Assembly: GCA_029582155.1 (NCBI GenBank)
Contig: CM055912.1
Span: 2,604,001 to 2,668,000 of the forward strand
Reading direction: 5' to 3'
Length of the DNA: 64,000 bases
Origin: Panopea generosa
Lineage: Eukaryota > Mollusca > Bivalvia > Adapedonta > Hiatellidae
A model generated the notes under the pieces. The model saw only the letters and a program-made list of their open reading frames with translations. It was not told where the DNA came from and made no database searches. A program made the translations under genes and the position numbers. Shown piece by piece: positions 13,270-24,534 of this stretch. Numbering within the stretch: position 1 is the first letter of the stretch; every line of letters starts with the position of its first letter.

Positions 13270-15140
13270 AAGTAAAGTTAAAACCAGTCTATCCCAGTCC
13301 CTGGCATATCGCAAGTTAGGTCTGGTAAAAGCAGTCTATCCCAGTTCCTGGCAACTGGTAAAACCAGTCTATCCCAGTCCCTGGCATATCGCAAGTCAGG
13401 TCTGGTAGAAGCAGTCTATCCCAGTTCCTGGCATCTGGTAAAACCAGTCTGTCGCAGTCCCTGGCATAGCGCAAGTCAGGTCTGGGAAAAGGAGTCTATC
13501 CCAGTTCCTGGCATCTGGTAAAATCAGTCTATCCCAGTCCCTGGCATCTCATGAATAAGGTCTGGTAAAACCAGTCTATCCCATTCCCTTGCATCTCACA
13601 AGTCAGGTCTGGTAAAACCAGTCTATCCCATTCCCTGGCATCTCACAAGTCAGGTCAGGTAAAACCAGTCTATCCCAGTCCCTGGCATCTCACAAGTTAG
13701 GTCTGGTAAAACCAGTCTATCCCATTCCCTGGCATCTCACGAATCAGGTCTGGTAAAACCAATCTATCCCATTCCCTGTATCTCACGAATCAGGTCTGGT
13801 AAAACCAGTCTATCCCAGTCCCTGGCATCTCACAAGTCAGGTCAGGTAAAACCAGTCTATCCCATTCCCTGGCATCTCACAAGTCAGGTCTGGTAAAACC
13901 AGTCTATCCCATTCCCTGGCATCTCACGAATCAGGTCTGGTAAAACCAATCTATCCCATTCCCTGTATCTCACGAATCAGGTCTGGTAAAACCAGTCTAT
14001 CCCAGTCCCTGGCATCTCACGAATCAGGTCTGGTAAAACCAGTCCATCCCAGTCACTGGCATCTGACAAATCAGATCTGGTAAAACCAATCTATCCCATT
14101 CCTTGGTATCTCACAAGTCAGGTCTAGTAAAGCCAGTCTATCCCATTCCCTGGCATCTCACGAATTAGGTCTGGTAAAACCAGTCTATCCCAGTCCCTGG
14201 CATCTCACGAATCAGGTCTGGTAAAACCAATCTATCCCAGTCCCTGGCATCTTACAAATCAGGTCTGGTAAAACCAGTCTATCCCAGTCTCTGGCATCTC
14301 ACGAATCAGGTCTGGTAAAACCAGTCTATTCCAGTCCCTTGCATCTCACAAGTCAGGTCTGATAAAAGCAGTCTATCCCAGCCCCCAGCATCTGACAAAT
14401 CAGGTCTGGTAAAACCAGTCTATCCCAGTCCCTGGCATCTCACGAATCAGGTCTGGTAAAACCAGTCTATCCCAGTCCCTGGCATCTCACGAATAAGGTC
14501 TGATAAAACCAGTCTATCCCATTCCCTGGCATCTGACAAATCAGGTCTGGTAAAACCAGTCTATCCCAGTCCCTGGCATCTCACGAATCAGGTCTGGTAA
14601 AACCAGTCTATCCCAGTCCCTGGCATCTCACGAATCACGTCCGGTAAAACCAGTATATCCCAGTCCCCGGCATCTCACGAATCAGGTCTGGTAAAACCAG
14701 TCTATCCCAGTCCCTGGCATCTCACAAGTCAGGTCTTGTAAAAACAGTCTCACAAGTCAGGTCTGGTAAAACTAGTCTATCCCAGTCCCTGGCATCTGAC
14801 GAATCAGGTCTGGTATAACCAGTCTATCCAAGTCCCTGGCATCTCACAAGTCAGGTCTTGTAAAAACAGTCTCACAAGTCAGGTCTGATAAAACCAGTCT
14901 ATCCCAGTCCCCGGCATCTCACGAATCAGGTCTGGTAAGACCAGTCTATCCCATTCCCTGGCATCTCACAAGTCAGGTCTTGTAAAAACAGTCTCACAAG
15001 TCAGGTCTGGTAAAACTAGTCTATCCCAGTCCCTGGCATCTGACGAATCAGGTCTGGTATAACCAGTCTATCCCAGTCCCTGGCATCTCAAACCAGTCTA
15101 TCCCAGTCCCTGGCATCTCAAAAATCAGGTCTGGTTAACC
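13270..15140. repeat. 47-bp satellite array, about 38 copies
   Basis: The unit contains 'tggtaaaaccagtctatccc', 'agtccctggcatctcac' and 'gaatcaggtc'. Variants alternate ('cccagtccc' versus 'cccattccc'; 'acgaatc' versus 'acaagtc'). Blocks around 13,640-13,800 and 13,850-13,980 repeat the same order of variants. Truncated units ('aaaaacagtctcacaagtca') appear three times between 14,735 and 15,005. Both point to unequal exchange of multi-unit blocks. Confidence 0.95.
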
Positions 15141-16004
15141 GAAATAAATACGCAGGACAGTCTATGTCTGTGATGTTTTTGCTGACCAAACTGTTACATC
15201 ATTTAACTCGCTGAAGCAACTTACCAATCAACAGGCTTAATATCACTGCTATGTGACGATCACAAGCGGGCAGAGCTGTTCTATGGTCTAAGGTAATACA
15301 TTCATATTGATATCTACTATATAGTATAATTCATGTAACAGCTGTCATACCACAAGTATCCATATTACGGTAGGTTCATAAAATATCTTACTAAACAGTT
15401 GAATTTTGTTCCTTGATCTATATAAAATAAGGTCTAAGATTTCCACGGTAAAACAATTTCTGAAGTATTGTTTAATAGCAGAATTATATCACCAACATGA
15501 AAATGCATACTAACATGATGACCAGCTTGTTTTTTAAGAGAATGCAGTGCCACCCTAAGATATTTTTTAAAAAAAATATAAGTATTCAAATGTTCATAAA
15601 TACATGCACTACTCATCACAACCACATTGAACTATTTTGAAAATATTTCAAAACCAAATTACACAGGCTTTGTTTTAAGCTTTAAAATCATGTTACCATG
15701 AGAACAAGGGGCATAGCTGTAGTGAGACGTAACAGCGTATTGGATTTGTATTTGTATTCATACACTCTCTAAGAAACAAGTGATAATCTATTAAATCTTC
15801 ATCTTCAAGTTTGACACTTGCACCAGCACACACCCGTATTTCTAGTATTTGCTTTCGAAATAAATTGAGAGAAATATGTTTAAAGAGAATAGTAGACGTT
15901 CCCCGAATTAAACAATGATGTTCCACTCAAGATTAGAATATTTAATGTTTTAAATGTTTTGAATTTGAATTATGTTTTAAAGTTATGATAAATCATGCTG
16001 TTAG
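15141..16004. other. Intergenic, nothing recognised
   Basis: Two minus-strand frames of 63 and 77 codons (15,434-15,625 and 15,693-15,926) show no family resemblance. No repeat was seen. Confidence 0.45.
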
Positions 16005-16180
16005 TTAGACACAGTTGTTGTCTGTATGTCACGTGATCACGTAGGGAATAACGTTCGGTATAATGAATGTTATGATCATAATTACCATGTAGGAGACACA
16101 GTTGTTCCCTGTATGTCACGCTAACTCGTAGAGAACAACGTTAGGTATTATAATGAATGTTATGATCATAATCACCATGA
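16005..16180. repeat. Direct repeat, two copies of about 86 bp
   Basis: The phrases 'gacacagttgtt..ctgtatg' and 'taatgaatgttatgatcata' each occur twice, with unit starts at 16,008 and 16,094. Confidence 0.85.
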
Positions 16181-16599
16181 CGATTGTTTGTTTCAGTGAA
16201 ATGTCAGTTTTATTTAATCGAATGAACACTGAAGCGACGTGGTCACGCGAGGCGAAGTCAGGAATGAGCGTACCAATTGCATTGAGATCTAATTAATATT
16301 TCATTGAAATCCACCTTCTTTCTTTAATTGTATTTCGTGATTATAAAACAGTGAAATTATAATTTATAATATCATTCGTTTAACAGTGAAATTAACAAAA
16401 TTTAAATACCCTAGACGTCTCAAGGAAACAAACAATTCACTAAGGTGCTACGTGCAGTCATGATTCATATATCTACAGTACCTAGATGCTGCAAGGAATC
16501 GAATAAAAAATATTCAAACTCCATTTTTCAGCAAAAAATGTGCTCCTTTTGTCTTAATTCAGTTTCCTCGTTTCCTTTAATATGATTTATTGACTGTCA
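16181..16599. other. Intergenic, nothing recognised
   Basis: A+T-rich, with no gene or repeat recognised. Confidence 0.4.
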
Positions 16600-17440
16600 T
16601 TTGTTAAATTGTTTTACGACATATGACGCCATTTGCTTTAAATTATTTTAAGACACATGACGCCATTTACTCAAAATTGTTTTACGACACATGACGCCAT
16701 TTACTCAAAATTGTTTTACGACACATGACGCCATTTACTCAAAATTGTTTTACGACACATGACGCCATTTACTTTAAATTATTTAAGACACATGACGCCA
16801 TTTACTCTAAATTATTTTAAGACACATGGCGCCATTTACTCTAAATTAATTTACGACACATGACGCCATTTACTCTAAATTATTTTAAGACACATGACGC
16901 CATTTACTCTAAATTACTTTAAGACACATGACGCCATTTACTCTAAATTACTTTACGACACATGACGCCATTTACTTTAAATTATTTTAAGACACATGAC
17001 GCCATTTACTCTAAATTACTTTAAGACACATGGCGCCATTTACTCTAAATTAATTTAAGACACATGGCGCCATTTACTCTAAATTATTTTAAGACACATG
17101 ACGCCATTTACTCAAAATTATTTTACGACACATGACGCCATTTACTCAAAATTGTTTTACGACACATGACGCCATTTACTCAAAATTGTTTTACGACACA
17201 TGGCGCCATTTACTCTAAATTAATTTAAGACACATGACGCCATTTACTCTAAATTAATTTAAGACACATGACGCCATTTACTCTAAATTAATTTAAGACA
17301 CATGGCGCCATTTACTCTAAATTGATTTAAGACACATGACGCCATTTACTCTAAATTATTTTAAGACACATGACGCCATTTACTCTAAATTACTTTAAGA
17401 CACATGACGCCATTTACTCGAAATTACTTTACTCTAAATT
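16600..17440. repeat. 34-bp satellite array, about 24 copies
   Basis: The unit is 'ttttaagacacatgacgcca' followed by 'tttactctaaatta'. Variants are 'acgacac' versus 'aagacac', 'ctcaaaattg' versus 'ctctaaatta', and 'tggcgcc' versus 'tgacgcc'. Blocks of like variants alternate. Confidence 0.95.
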
Positions 17441-18324
17441 GAGTCGATAGATAACTGTCACTTGAACTAATTGGTACTTAACTGATAAACAGGAATTGGA
17501 CTATTGTTATGACAGAACAGCACATATTGTCTCAGTACATTATTATTATTAAACGATTTTTTCAGCATTCTTATGGATTTCCCGTGTATTTCATTTTAAA
17601 AAGACACACGTTTAAATGAAATATCCGATCGATTAAGGTCTATTTTTGATTGTTTCCAATATGTTTTATTTTGAGAAAGCACCATGAAATGACACAAAAC
17701 TTAAATTAACATGCAACACATCTGGACTGGACGGACAATTTACATACATGAACTGGTAGCTTTATATGAGTAGGATCCAGTTAAGGATGCATGACTACTC
17801 ACATACTATATAAAGGACAGATTTATAAACCCGCTGGATCATAGAGATACTGTGAAGTCCTGTATATTTAATTTCATAAAGAAAGGTAATTAAATTCACA
17901 TATAGACTCGTCCGTCTTTGGAAAAGCTTCATGGAACCTTCAATCACAAACAAACATTATTCAAATGCTACATGTAACAGTTGCCAAAATTCAAACATAA
18001 ACCTATGTCTCGGCATATGTATGTAAACACTATCTTTGGTTTGTGTGCTAATGTTTCATTCTTAGGTCTCTCCCTCCCCCAGTAGAATTGATTCCAGAAT
18101 TATAGACTTGTCGATTTTGAACATGATTTTAAAATTCATTAAGATACACACGCATGATTTGTCCCGTTCAAAAGGCATACTGAAAAATGCATTAAAATGA
18201 CACATGCTAATTGTTTGACTACGTGCGGACACAGACGTAGCTGCTTCTTTTTGTCACCCTGTAACATATACTCACTATATAATACACTTTGTTTGTTTCC
18301 CGTGCATAGTGAATACAAGTTTAT
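17441..18324. other. Intergenic with a dispersed-repeat fragment
   Basis: Positions about 17,718-17,825 share the phrases 'gacaatttacatacatgaact', 'agctttatatgagtaggat' and 'atataaaggacag' with 28,735-28,815. They therefore form a partial copy of an unclassified dispersed repeat. The remainder shows no gene or element. Confidence 0.55.
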
Positions 18325-18590
18325 TTGGCGGGGCCGGTCTTCCATGCCCGACTGGTATAAGGCGCCGTTTCGAGATCACTTACCTCTCACCGCTTAGGTC
18401 GTAGGTTCGAGTTCCGCTCTCTCCAAAAACTTTATATGAGAAAGTTTGCTAGTTACTCGCGGAAGAACATAATATTGCAGGCTGGGGTATTCCTCCACCA
18501 ATAAAATTGAATTTACCATAATTTATATAACCTGAAATGTGTTTTGAAAATGGCGCTAAAACCCATTACAATATTTGGTCGACAGATGCT
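18325..18590 (+). repeat. tRNA-derived SINE (family 2)
   Basis: A type-II tRNA-like (Leu/Ser-like) head runs from 18,331 ('ggcggggccggtcttccatg') to the B-box-like 'ggttcgagttcc' near 18,403. The body is 'aactttatatgagaaagttt', 'gctagttactcgcggaagaa' and 'ataacctgaaatgtg', ending in 'ctaaaacccatta'. The same order is found at 29,995-30,250. Confidence 0.8.
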
Positions 18591-18869
18591 GTTTATTTTG
18601 ACATAATGACTTAATTAGGTATTGGCAAACACGCACTTGGTTTCTTTCAATAACTTCTCTGTAATCTCCTTCTAACTTTGTAACATACTTCACGTATTCC
18701 AATCATGGACCGATGCTTGTTTACGGAGTATTCTCGATTCACTAGAATTACGTATAATTCTTTAAGAATTATAGTTATTTAAATACAAAAGATTCGGTTG
18801 AATAATCTAATTTCGATCCACTGAAAAAGTAAACCGAGAGATTATTTGAATCGCTGGTGATTTCGTCTT

Positions 18870-21835
18870 TTCTTGGATAAAACCAGTACTAAGTGTTGTT
18901 TTTGAATGTAACCAGTACTTAGTGTTGTTTCTTTGATGGAACCGGTTCTAAGTGTTTTATTAATATAACCAGTACTTAGTGTTGTTTCTAAATATAACAA
19001 GTACTAAGTGTTGTTTTTTAATATAACCAGTACTAAGTGTTGTTTTTTAATAAATATTACCTTACTAAGTGTTTCTTTTTTAATATAATCAGTACTAAGT
19101 GTTGTTTTTGAATATAACCAGTATTTTGTGTTGTTTTAGAATATAACCAGTATGTATTGTTGTTTTTGAATATAACCAGTACTAAGTGTTGTTTTTCAAT
19201 ATAACCAGTACTAAGTGTTGTTTTTGAATATAACCAGTAAAAAGTGTTGTTTATGAATATAACCAGTATTTATTGTTGTTTTTGAATATAATCAGTACTA
19301 AGTTTTGCTTTTGAATTTAACCAGTACTAAGCGTTGTTTCTTTGATAGAACCAGAACTAAGTGTTGCTTTTGAAGATAACCAGTACTTAGTGTTGTTTTT
19401 TAATATAACCAGTATTTAGTGTTGTTTTTGAATATAACCAGTATTAAGTGTTGTTTTTTAATATAACCAATACTTAGAAGTGTTTATTTGATAGAACCAG
19501 TAATAAGTGTTGCTTTGAATTTAACCAGTTTTAGTTTTGTTTCTTTGAAAGAACCGGTACTAATTGTTGTTTTTGAATATAACCATACTTAGTGTAGTCT
19601 TTTAATATAACCAGTATTTAGTGTTGTTTTTGAATATAACCAGTATTTAGTGTTGTTTTTGAATATAACCAATACTTAGAAGTGTCTCTTTTATTGAACC
19701 AGTAATAAGTGTTGCTTTGAATTAAGCCAGTTTTAGTTTTGTTTCTTTGATAGAACCAGTACTAATTGTTGTATTAGAATATATCCAGTACTTAGTGTTG
19801 TTTCTTTGGTAGAACCAGTACTAAGTGTTGTTTTTGAATATAACCAGAACTAAGTGTTGTTTTTGAATATAACCAGTACTAAGTGTTGTTTTAATATAAC
19901 CAGTACTTAGTGTTGTTTCTTTGGTAGAACCATTACTACATGTAGTTTTTGAATATAACCAGTACTTAGTGCTTATTTTAACACAACCAGTACTTAGTGT
20001 TTTTTTTAATATAACTAGTATTTAGTGTTGTTTTTGAATATAACCAGTAGTTAGTGGTGTTTTAGAATATAACCAGTATTTATTGTTGTTTTTGAATATA
20101 ACCAATACTAAGTGTTGTTTTTGAATAAAACCAGTACTTAGTGTTGTTTTTGAATATAACCAATATTTAGTATTATTTTTTTAAGTATAACCAGTAATAA
20201 GTGTTGTTTTTCAATAAAACCAGTATTTATTGTTGTTTTTGAATATAACCAGTACTAAATGTTGTTTTTGAATATAACCAGTACTTACTGTTGTTTCTTT
20301 GATAGAACCAGAACTAAGTGTTCCTTTTGAAGATAACCAGTTTTAGTTGTGTTCCTTTGATGAACCAGAACTTATTGTTGGTGTTTGAATATAACAAGTA
20401 CTTAGTGTTGTTTATGAATAAAAGCGGTATTTAATGTTGTTTTTGAATATAACCAGTAGTTAGTGGTGTTTTAGAATATAACCAGTATTTATTGTTGTTT
20501 TTGAATATAACCAATACTAAGTGTTGTTTTTGAATAAAACCAGTACTTAGTGTTGTTTTTGAATATAACCAATATTTAGTATTATTTTTTTAAGTATAAC
20601 CAGTAATAAGTGTTGTTTTTCAATATAACCAGTATTTATTGTTGTTTTTGAATATAACCAGTACTAAATGTTGTTTTTGAATATAACCAGTACTTACTGT
20701 TGTTTCTTTGATAGAACCAGAACTAAGTGTTCCTTTTGAAGATAACCAGTTTTAGTTGTGTTCCTTTGATGAACCAGAACTTATTGTTGGTGTTTGAATA
20801 TAACAAGTACTTAGTGTTGTTTATGAATAAAAGCGGTATTTAATGTTGTTTTTGAATATAATCAATATTCTTTGATAGAATCCGTACTTAGTGTTGTTTT
20901 AATATAACCAGTACTTAGTGTTGTTTCTTTGGTAGAACCAGTACTAAAAATTGTTTTTGAATATAACCAGTACTTTGTGTTGTTTTTGAATATAACATGT
21001 ATTAAGTGTTATTTTAATATAACCAGTACTTAGTGTTGTTTCTTTGCTAGAACCAGTATTAAATGTAGTTTTTGAATATAACCAGTACTAAGGGTTGTTT
21101 ATGAATATAACCAGTACTTAGTGCTGTTTTTGAATATAACCAGTTTTTTGTGCTGTTTCTTTGTTAGAACCAGTACTAACTGTTGTTTTTGAAAAAAACA
21201 GTACTAAGTGTTTTATGTATATAACCAGTACTAAGTATTGTTTTTGAATATAACCAGTGTTAAGTGTTGTTTTTGAATATAACCAGTATTAAGTGTTGTT
21301 TCTTTGATATAACTAGGACTTAGTGTTGTTTTCAAAGTTTAGTATAACCAGTACTTAGTGTTGTTTCTTTGATAGAATCAGTACCAAGTGTTGTTTTTGA
21401 ATATAAACAGTATTAAGTGTTGTTTTTTAATATTACCAGTATTTAGTTTTTTTTATTATAACCAATATTTAGTTTTGTTTTTGAATATAACCAGTACTTA
21501 GTGTTGACTTTGAATATAACCAGTACTTAGTGTTGTCTTTGAATATAACCAGTATTAAGTGTTGTTTCTTTGATATAATTAGTACTAAGTGTTGTATTCT
21601 AAGTTTAATATAAACAGTACTTAGTGTTGTTTCTTTGATAGAGCCAGTACTAAGTGTTGTTTTTGAATATAAACAGTATTTAGTGTTGTTTTTGAATATA
21701 AACAGACTAAGTGTTGTTTTTGAATATTACCAGTATTTAGTGTGTTTTTTGAATATAACCAGTATTTAGTGTTGTTTTTTAATATAACCAATATTTAGTG
21801 GTTTTTTTTTGAAAAAACGAGTACTAAGTGTTTTT
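18870..21835. repeat. 29-bp satellite array, about 100 copies
   Basis: The unit is about 29 bp and contains 'gttgtttttgaatataacca' then 'gtacttagt'. Longer variants contain 'tttctttgatagaaccagta' in place of 'tttttgaatataaccagta'. Variation among copies is high, which suggests an old array. No coding potential. Confidence 0.95.
20030..20870. repeat. 408-bp higher-order duplication inside the 29-bp array
   Basis: A block of about 14 units is repeated in tandem. The rare phrases 'gtagttagtggtgttttaga' (near 20,048 and 20,456) and 'aaaagcggtatttaatgttg' (near 20,421 and 20,829) are each spaced 408 bp apart, and the intervening variants occur in the same order. This is a recent block duplication by unequal exchange. 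Confidence 0.85.
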
Positions 21836-23362
21836 AAGGGAATCTAAATGAAAAGCCGATCGAATCCTTAATGTAAGTTTTTATTGAAGCATAGACATAT
21901 CGAATAGAAATCAGTAACACAACTGAATAGACGTATCCACTCAAGAGACTCGTGGTCACTTTGAAATCGCTTCGTTTCACATGATTTCTGAAACAAGATT
22001 TAATTATAAAATTAAAATTGCTTAGTCGTATTTATCTTGGAAAATAGCATAAATGATTGAAAGACATCCCTCTTCGTCTGATTGTGGTCAATTATAAACG
22101 CCATTGTGAAAATGAAAGTTAATTCCATTTCATCAATTATCTTTACGAATATGGTTCCATGTAAATATCATATTGTATTTTAAAAAATTGTTTACGCGTA
22201 TTTAAACAATAACACGATTTTTATTCAGAAAAAAGTGATTTTTCCTACAGAGATTTTTTTAATGTATGTCTACATTTGTGGTTAAATGGTATCTACATTT
22301 GTGGTTAAGTGATATCTGCATTTGTGGTTAATTGTGGTTCAATGTTTATTTTAAGGACTGTTTGCCAGCTGATGGACGTTCATGAGATATGAAATTACAT
22401 GTACCACGTGTAGAGTAATGGGTTGTAACTTAATATATCATGCTTGTGCAACAAATAAAAATCATTCTTTATATCTTGATTATTATTACACCTGTATATA
22501 CTAACATGTCCAATTAATACATGTACTTAACCAGTATCATATGCCGACAATTTAATCAGTGTATCCGTATGTTAAAATTTGGTACAACATCAGGAGACAC
22601 ACCTACTCTTCTATTTCATTTAAACTGAATTGCGTCAGTAGATGCGGAAACCAGATTAATCATAAACAATCGTTATATCTTGGTAACACTATATGTATCG
22701 GGATATGTATCCAAATGTATCCAAAGCTTAAAACGACCGTTCACTGGTATGCGATTATGGGATATGAGCAAGAAAACTTCATATCGGTTCATTGAATGAG
22801 TCGCGTCATAGATGTAAACATGTAAAATGGGAAAGACCAGCAGCTTGGTTTGGTAGGTAATAAGCTTAACACTGAAATAAAATCTGATAAAATATCCATG
22901 CAATCACAGAACGCAACCACAAAATATGATAGCAGACTTAGTTTTATTGAGTCTGTAATATACATGTACAATACTCTTGTACCCTTAATCACCTGTCAAG
23001 GCAGTAGTGTATTCTAAATGGGCCTAATAACTAAAATGGACAAACATGCGAAAACAACAAAAATGAATATAAAACAACAATAAAAACTAAACTCCTATGA
23101 CATCAATATACATGCATGTATGCTAATTGGCAAGTACACAGTCATCGTCACCAACACACAACACCAAATTGTATTTCATGCTATTATCATTAAATATATA
23201 AGAATCCTTGTTTGATCACGTATCTTTTGCTCGCTATAAACTTTGAACATAATAAAAAGTATACAAGAATTAAACTAGTATAACTAGCCATCTAACATAT
23301 GATACAAATGCATGAATTAAAACTGCCAATACCCATTACGAGAAACACACTTTCTTTTTTCC
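21836..23362. other. Intergenic with a short 22-bp repeat
   Basis: At 22,262-22,335 the phrase 'tctacatttgtggttaaatg' recurs about three times. Frames of 67-78 codons at 22,559-22,992 overlap on both strands and match nothing known. Confidence 0.5.
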
Positions 23363-23580
23363 TTGAATCCCCGCCCTGCAACAGTCTCTGTGATGATTGA
23401 TATACGACATTGTGTCTAATTAGCATTCGTTTCTCACCACTGATTCAAGTGGGAACGTTATCAGTTACTTGCGGAGACGGAGTGTGCTCGAGTACTGTTT
23501 AATCCCAGGAAACAGTGGTTAGGTTAACTGATCGTCTGTTAGCCCTCGATGGCATACAAATGACGCTAAATATTCAACCG

Positions 23581-23639
<59 letters not shown>

Positions 23640-23640
23640 T
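23363..23640 (+). repeat. 5'-truncated SINE (family 1) with (ATCA)n tail
   Basis: Begins at what would be the end of the tRNA-like head ('gaatccccgccctgcaac'). It continues with the family-1 body ('ccactgattcaagtggga', 'ttatcagttacttgcggaga', 'ggttaggttaactgatcgtc') and ends in about 14 ATCA units (about 23,580-23,638). The same body is at 4.4, 31.0 and 53.7 kb. Confidence 0.75.
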
Positions 23641-24144
23641 TTTTTCCTTGGTTGCATTTGTTTATTTTTGCATTGGTAACGCCGGGAAGACAACCCGGGC
23701 CATGTAATTATTTATATCAATAAAATAATAAAATATGTAAGCTAAATATATGTCTGTCAACAAATAGTTTCAAATACTAATAGTATTCGGTTTAAAATGC
23801 GGTGTTTATGACGATATGTCTTATTTAGTTGACTTTGACCTTTCTCTTTACGGAAATGGAATTTGTATTGAATTCATAATGCCTTAATGTCCTTGGTATT
23901 TCTTTAATGTGTAAACTAATATAAAAGAATAAAATACGAAGGATGAGGGAAACGTCACCGAGCTATTACCATGGTTATTACAGAAATGATTTAAGGATGT
24001 ACTATGTAGCGCTTAACTGCTAATCAGGTCATACATTTTAGGACGTCACACATGCAGTGGGCGGCGTCATGATCGAAAACATTCCCTAAACCCTGTTCCA
24101 TGACAGAACTGCATTAAATTATAAAATAATTATATAGATAAATG
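23641..24144. other. Intergenic, nothing recognised
   Basis: No gene, tandem array or element seen. Confidence 0.4.
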
Positions 24145-24440
24145 AAGCGGTGCGATAGTGCAGTGGCTTGAGCTGTAGTCACTCACGTTACAGTTGGTGG
24201 GTTCGTAAAATAAATTGATTCAAAACAAATAAGCCGTTTGGCAGCAACAGATAAATCGTCGGTGACTGCGGTAGGTTAGTCTGAACCGTGAGAGAAGACA
24301 GACGAGTTGGTGTTTTTGAGGTAGCCCACAACAGCATGCTCAGTTAATTTTAACACAGGAGTTAGAAATAGGGCGTGTTTGTGCCAGGTCGTACCCCAGT
24401 AAAAGTACGAAGCAGAGATGGGTTTGTCAAAATTAAACAG
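24145..24440 (+). repeat. tRNA-like SINE, unclassified
   Basis: The phrases 'gcggtgcgatagtgcagtgg', 'cttgagctgtagtcactcac' and 'gttggtgggttcg' resemble a tRNA head with a degenerate B-box. They are followed by about 200 bp of body without an A-rich end. No second copy was found in the window, so the call rests on the head only. Confidence 0.4.
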
Positions 24441-24534
24441 GAGTAACTTGAAAAATAATAATTTAATCTACATAATTGTAAATAGTGAAAAAATCTGGAT
24501 ATTTTTTATGAAAAAGGAACAGTAAAATAGTTCT

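Noticed and set aside
22559-22992. Small genes on either strand
   Set aside because: Overlapping short frames on both strands with no recognisable features.
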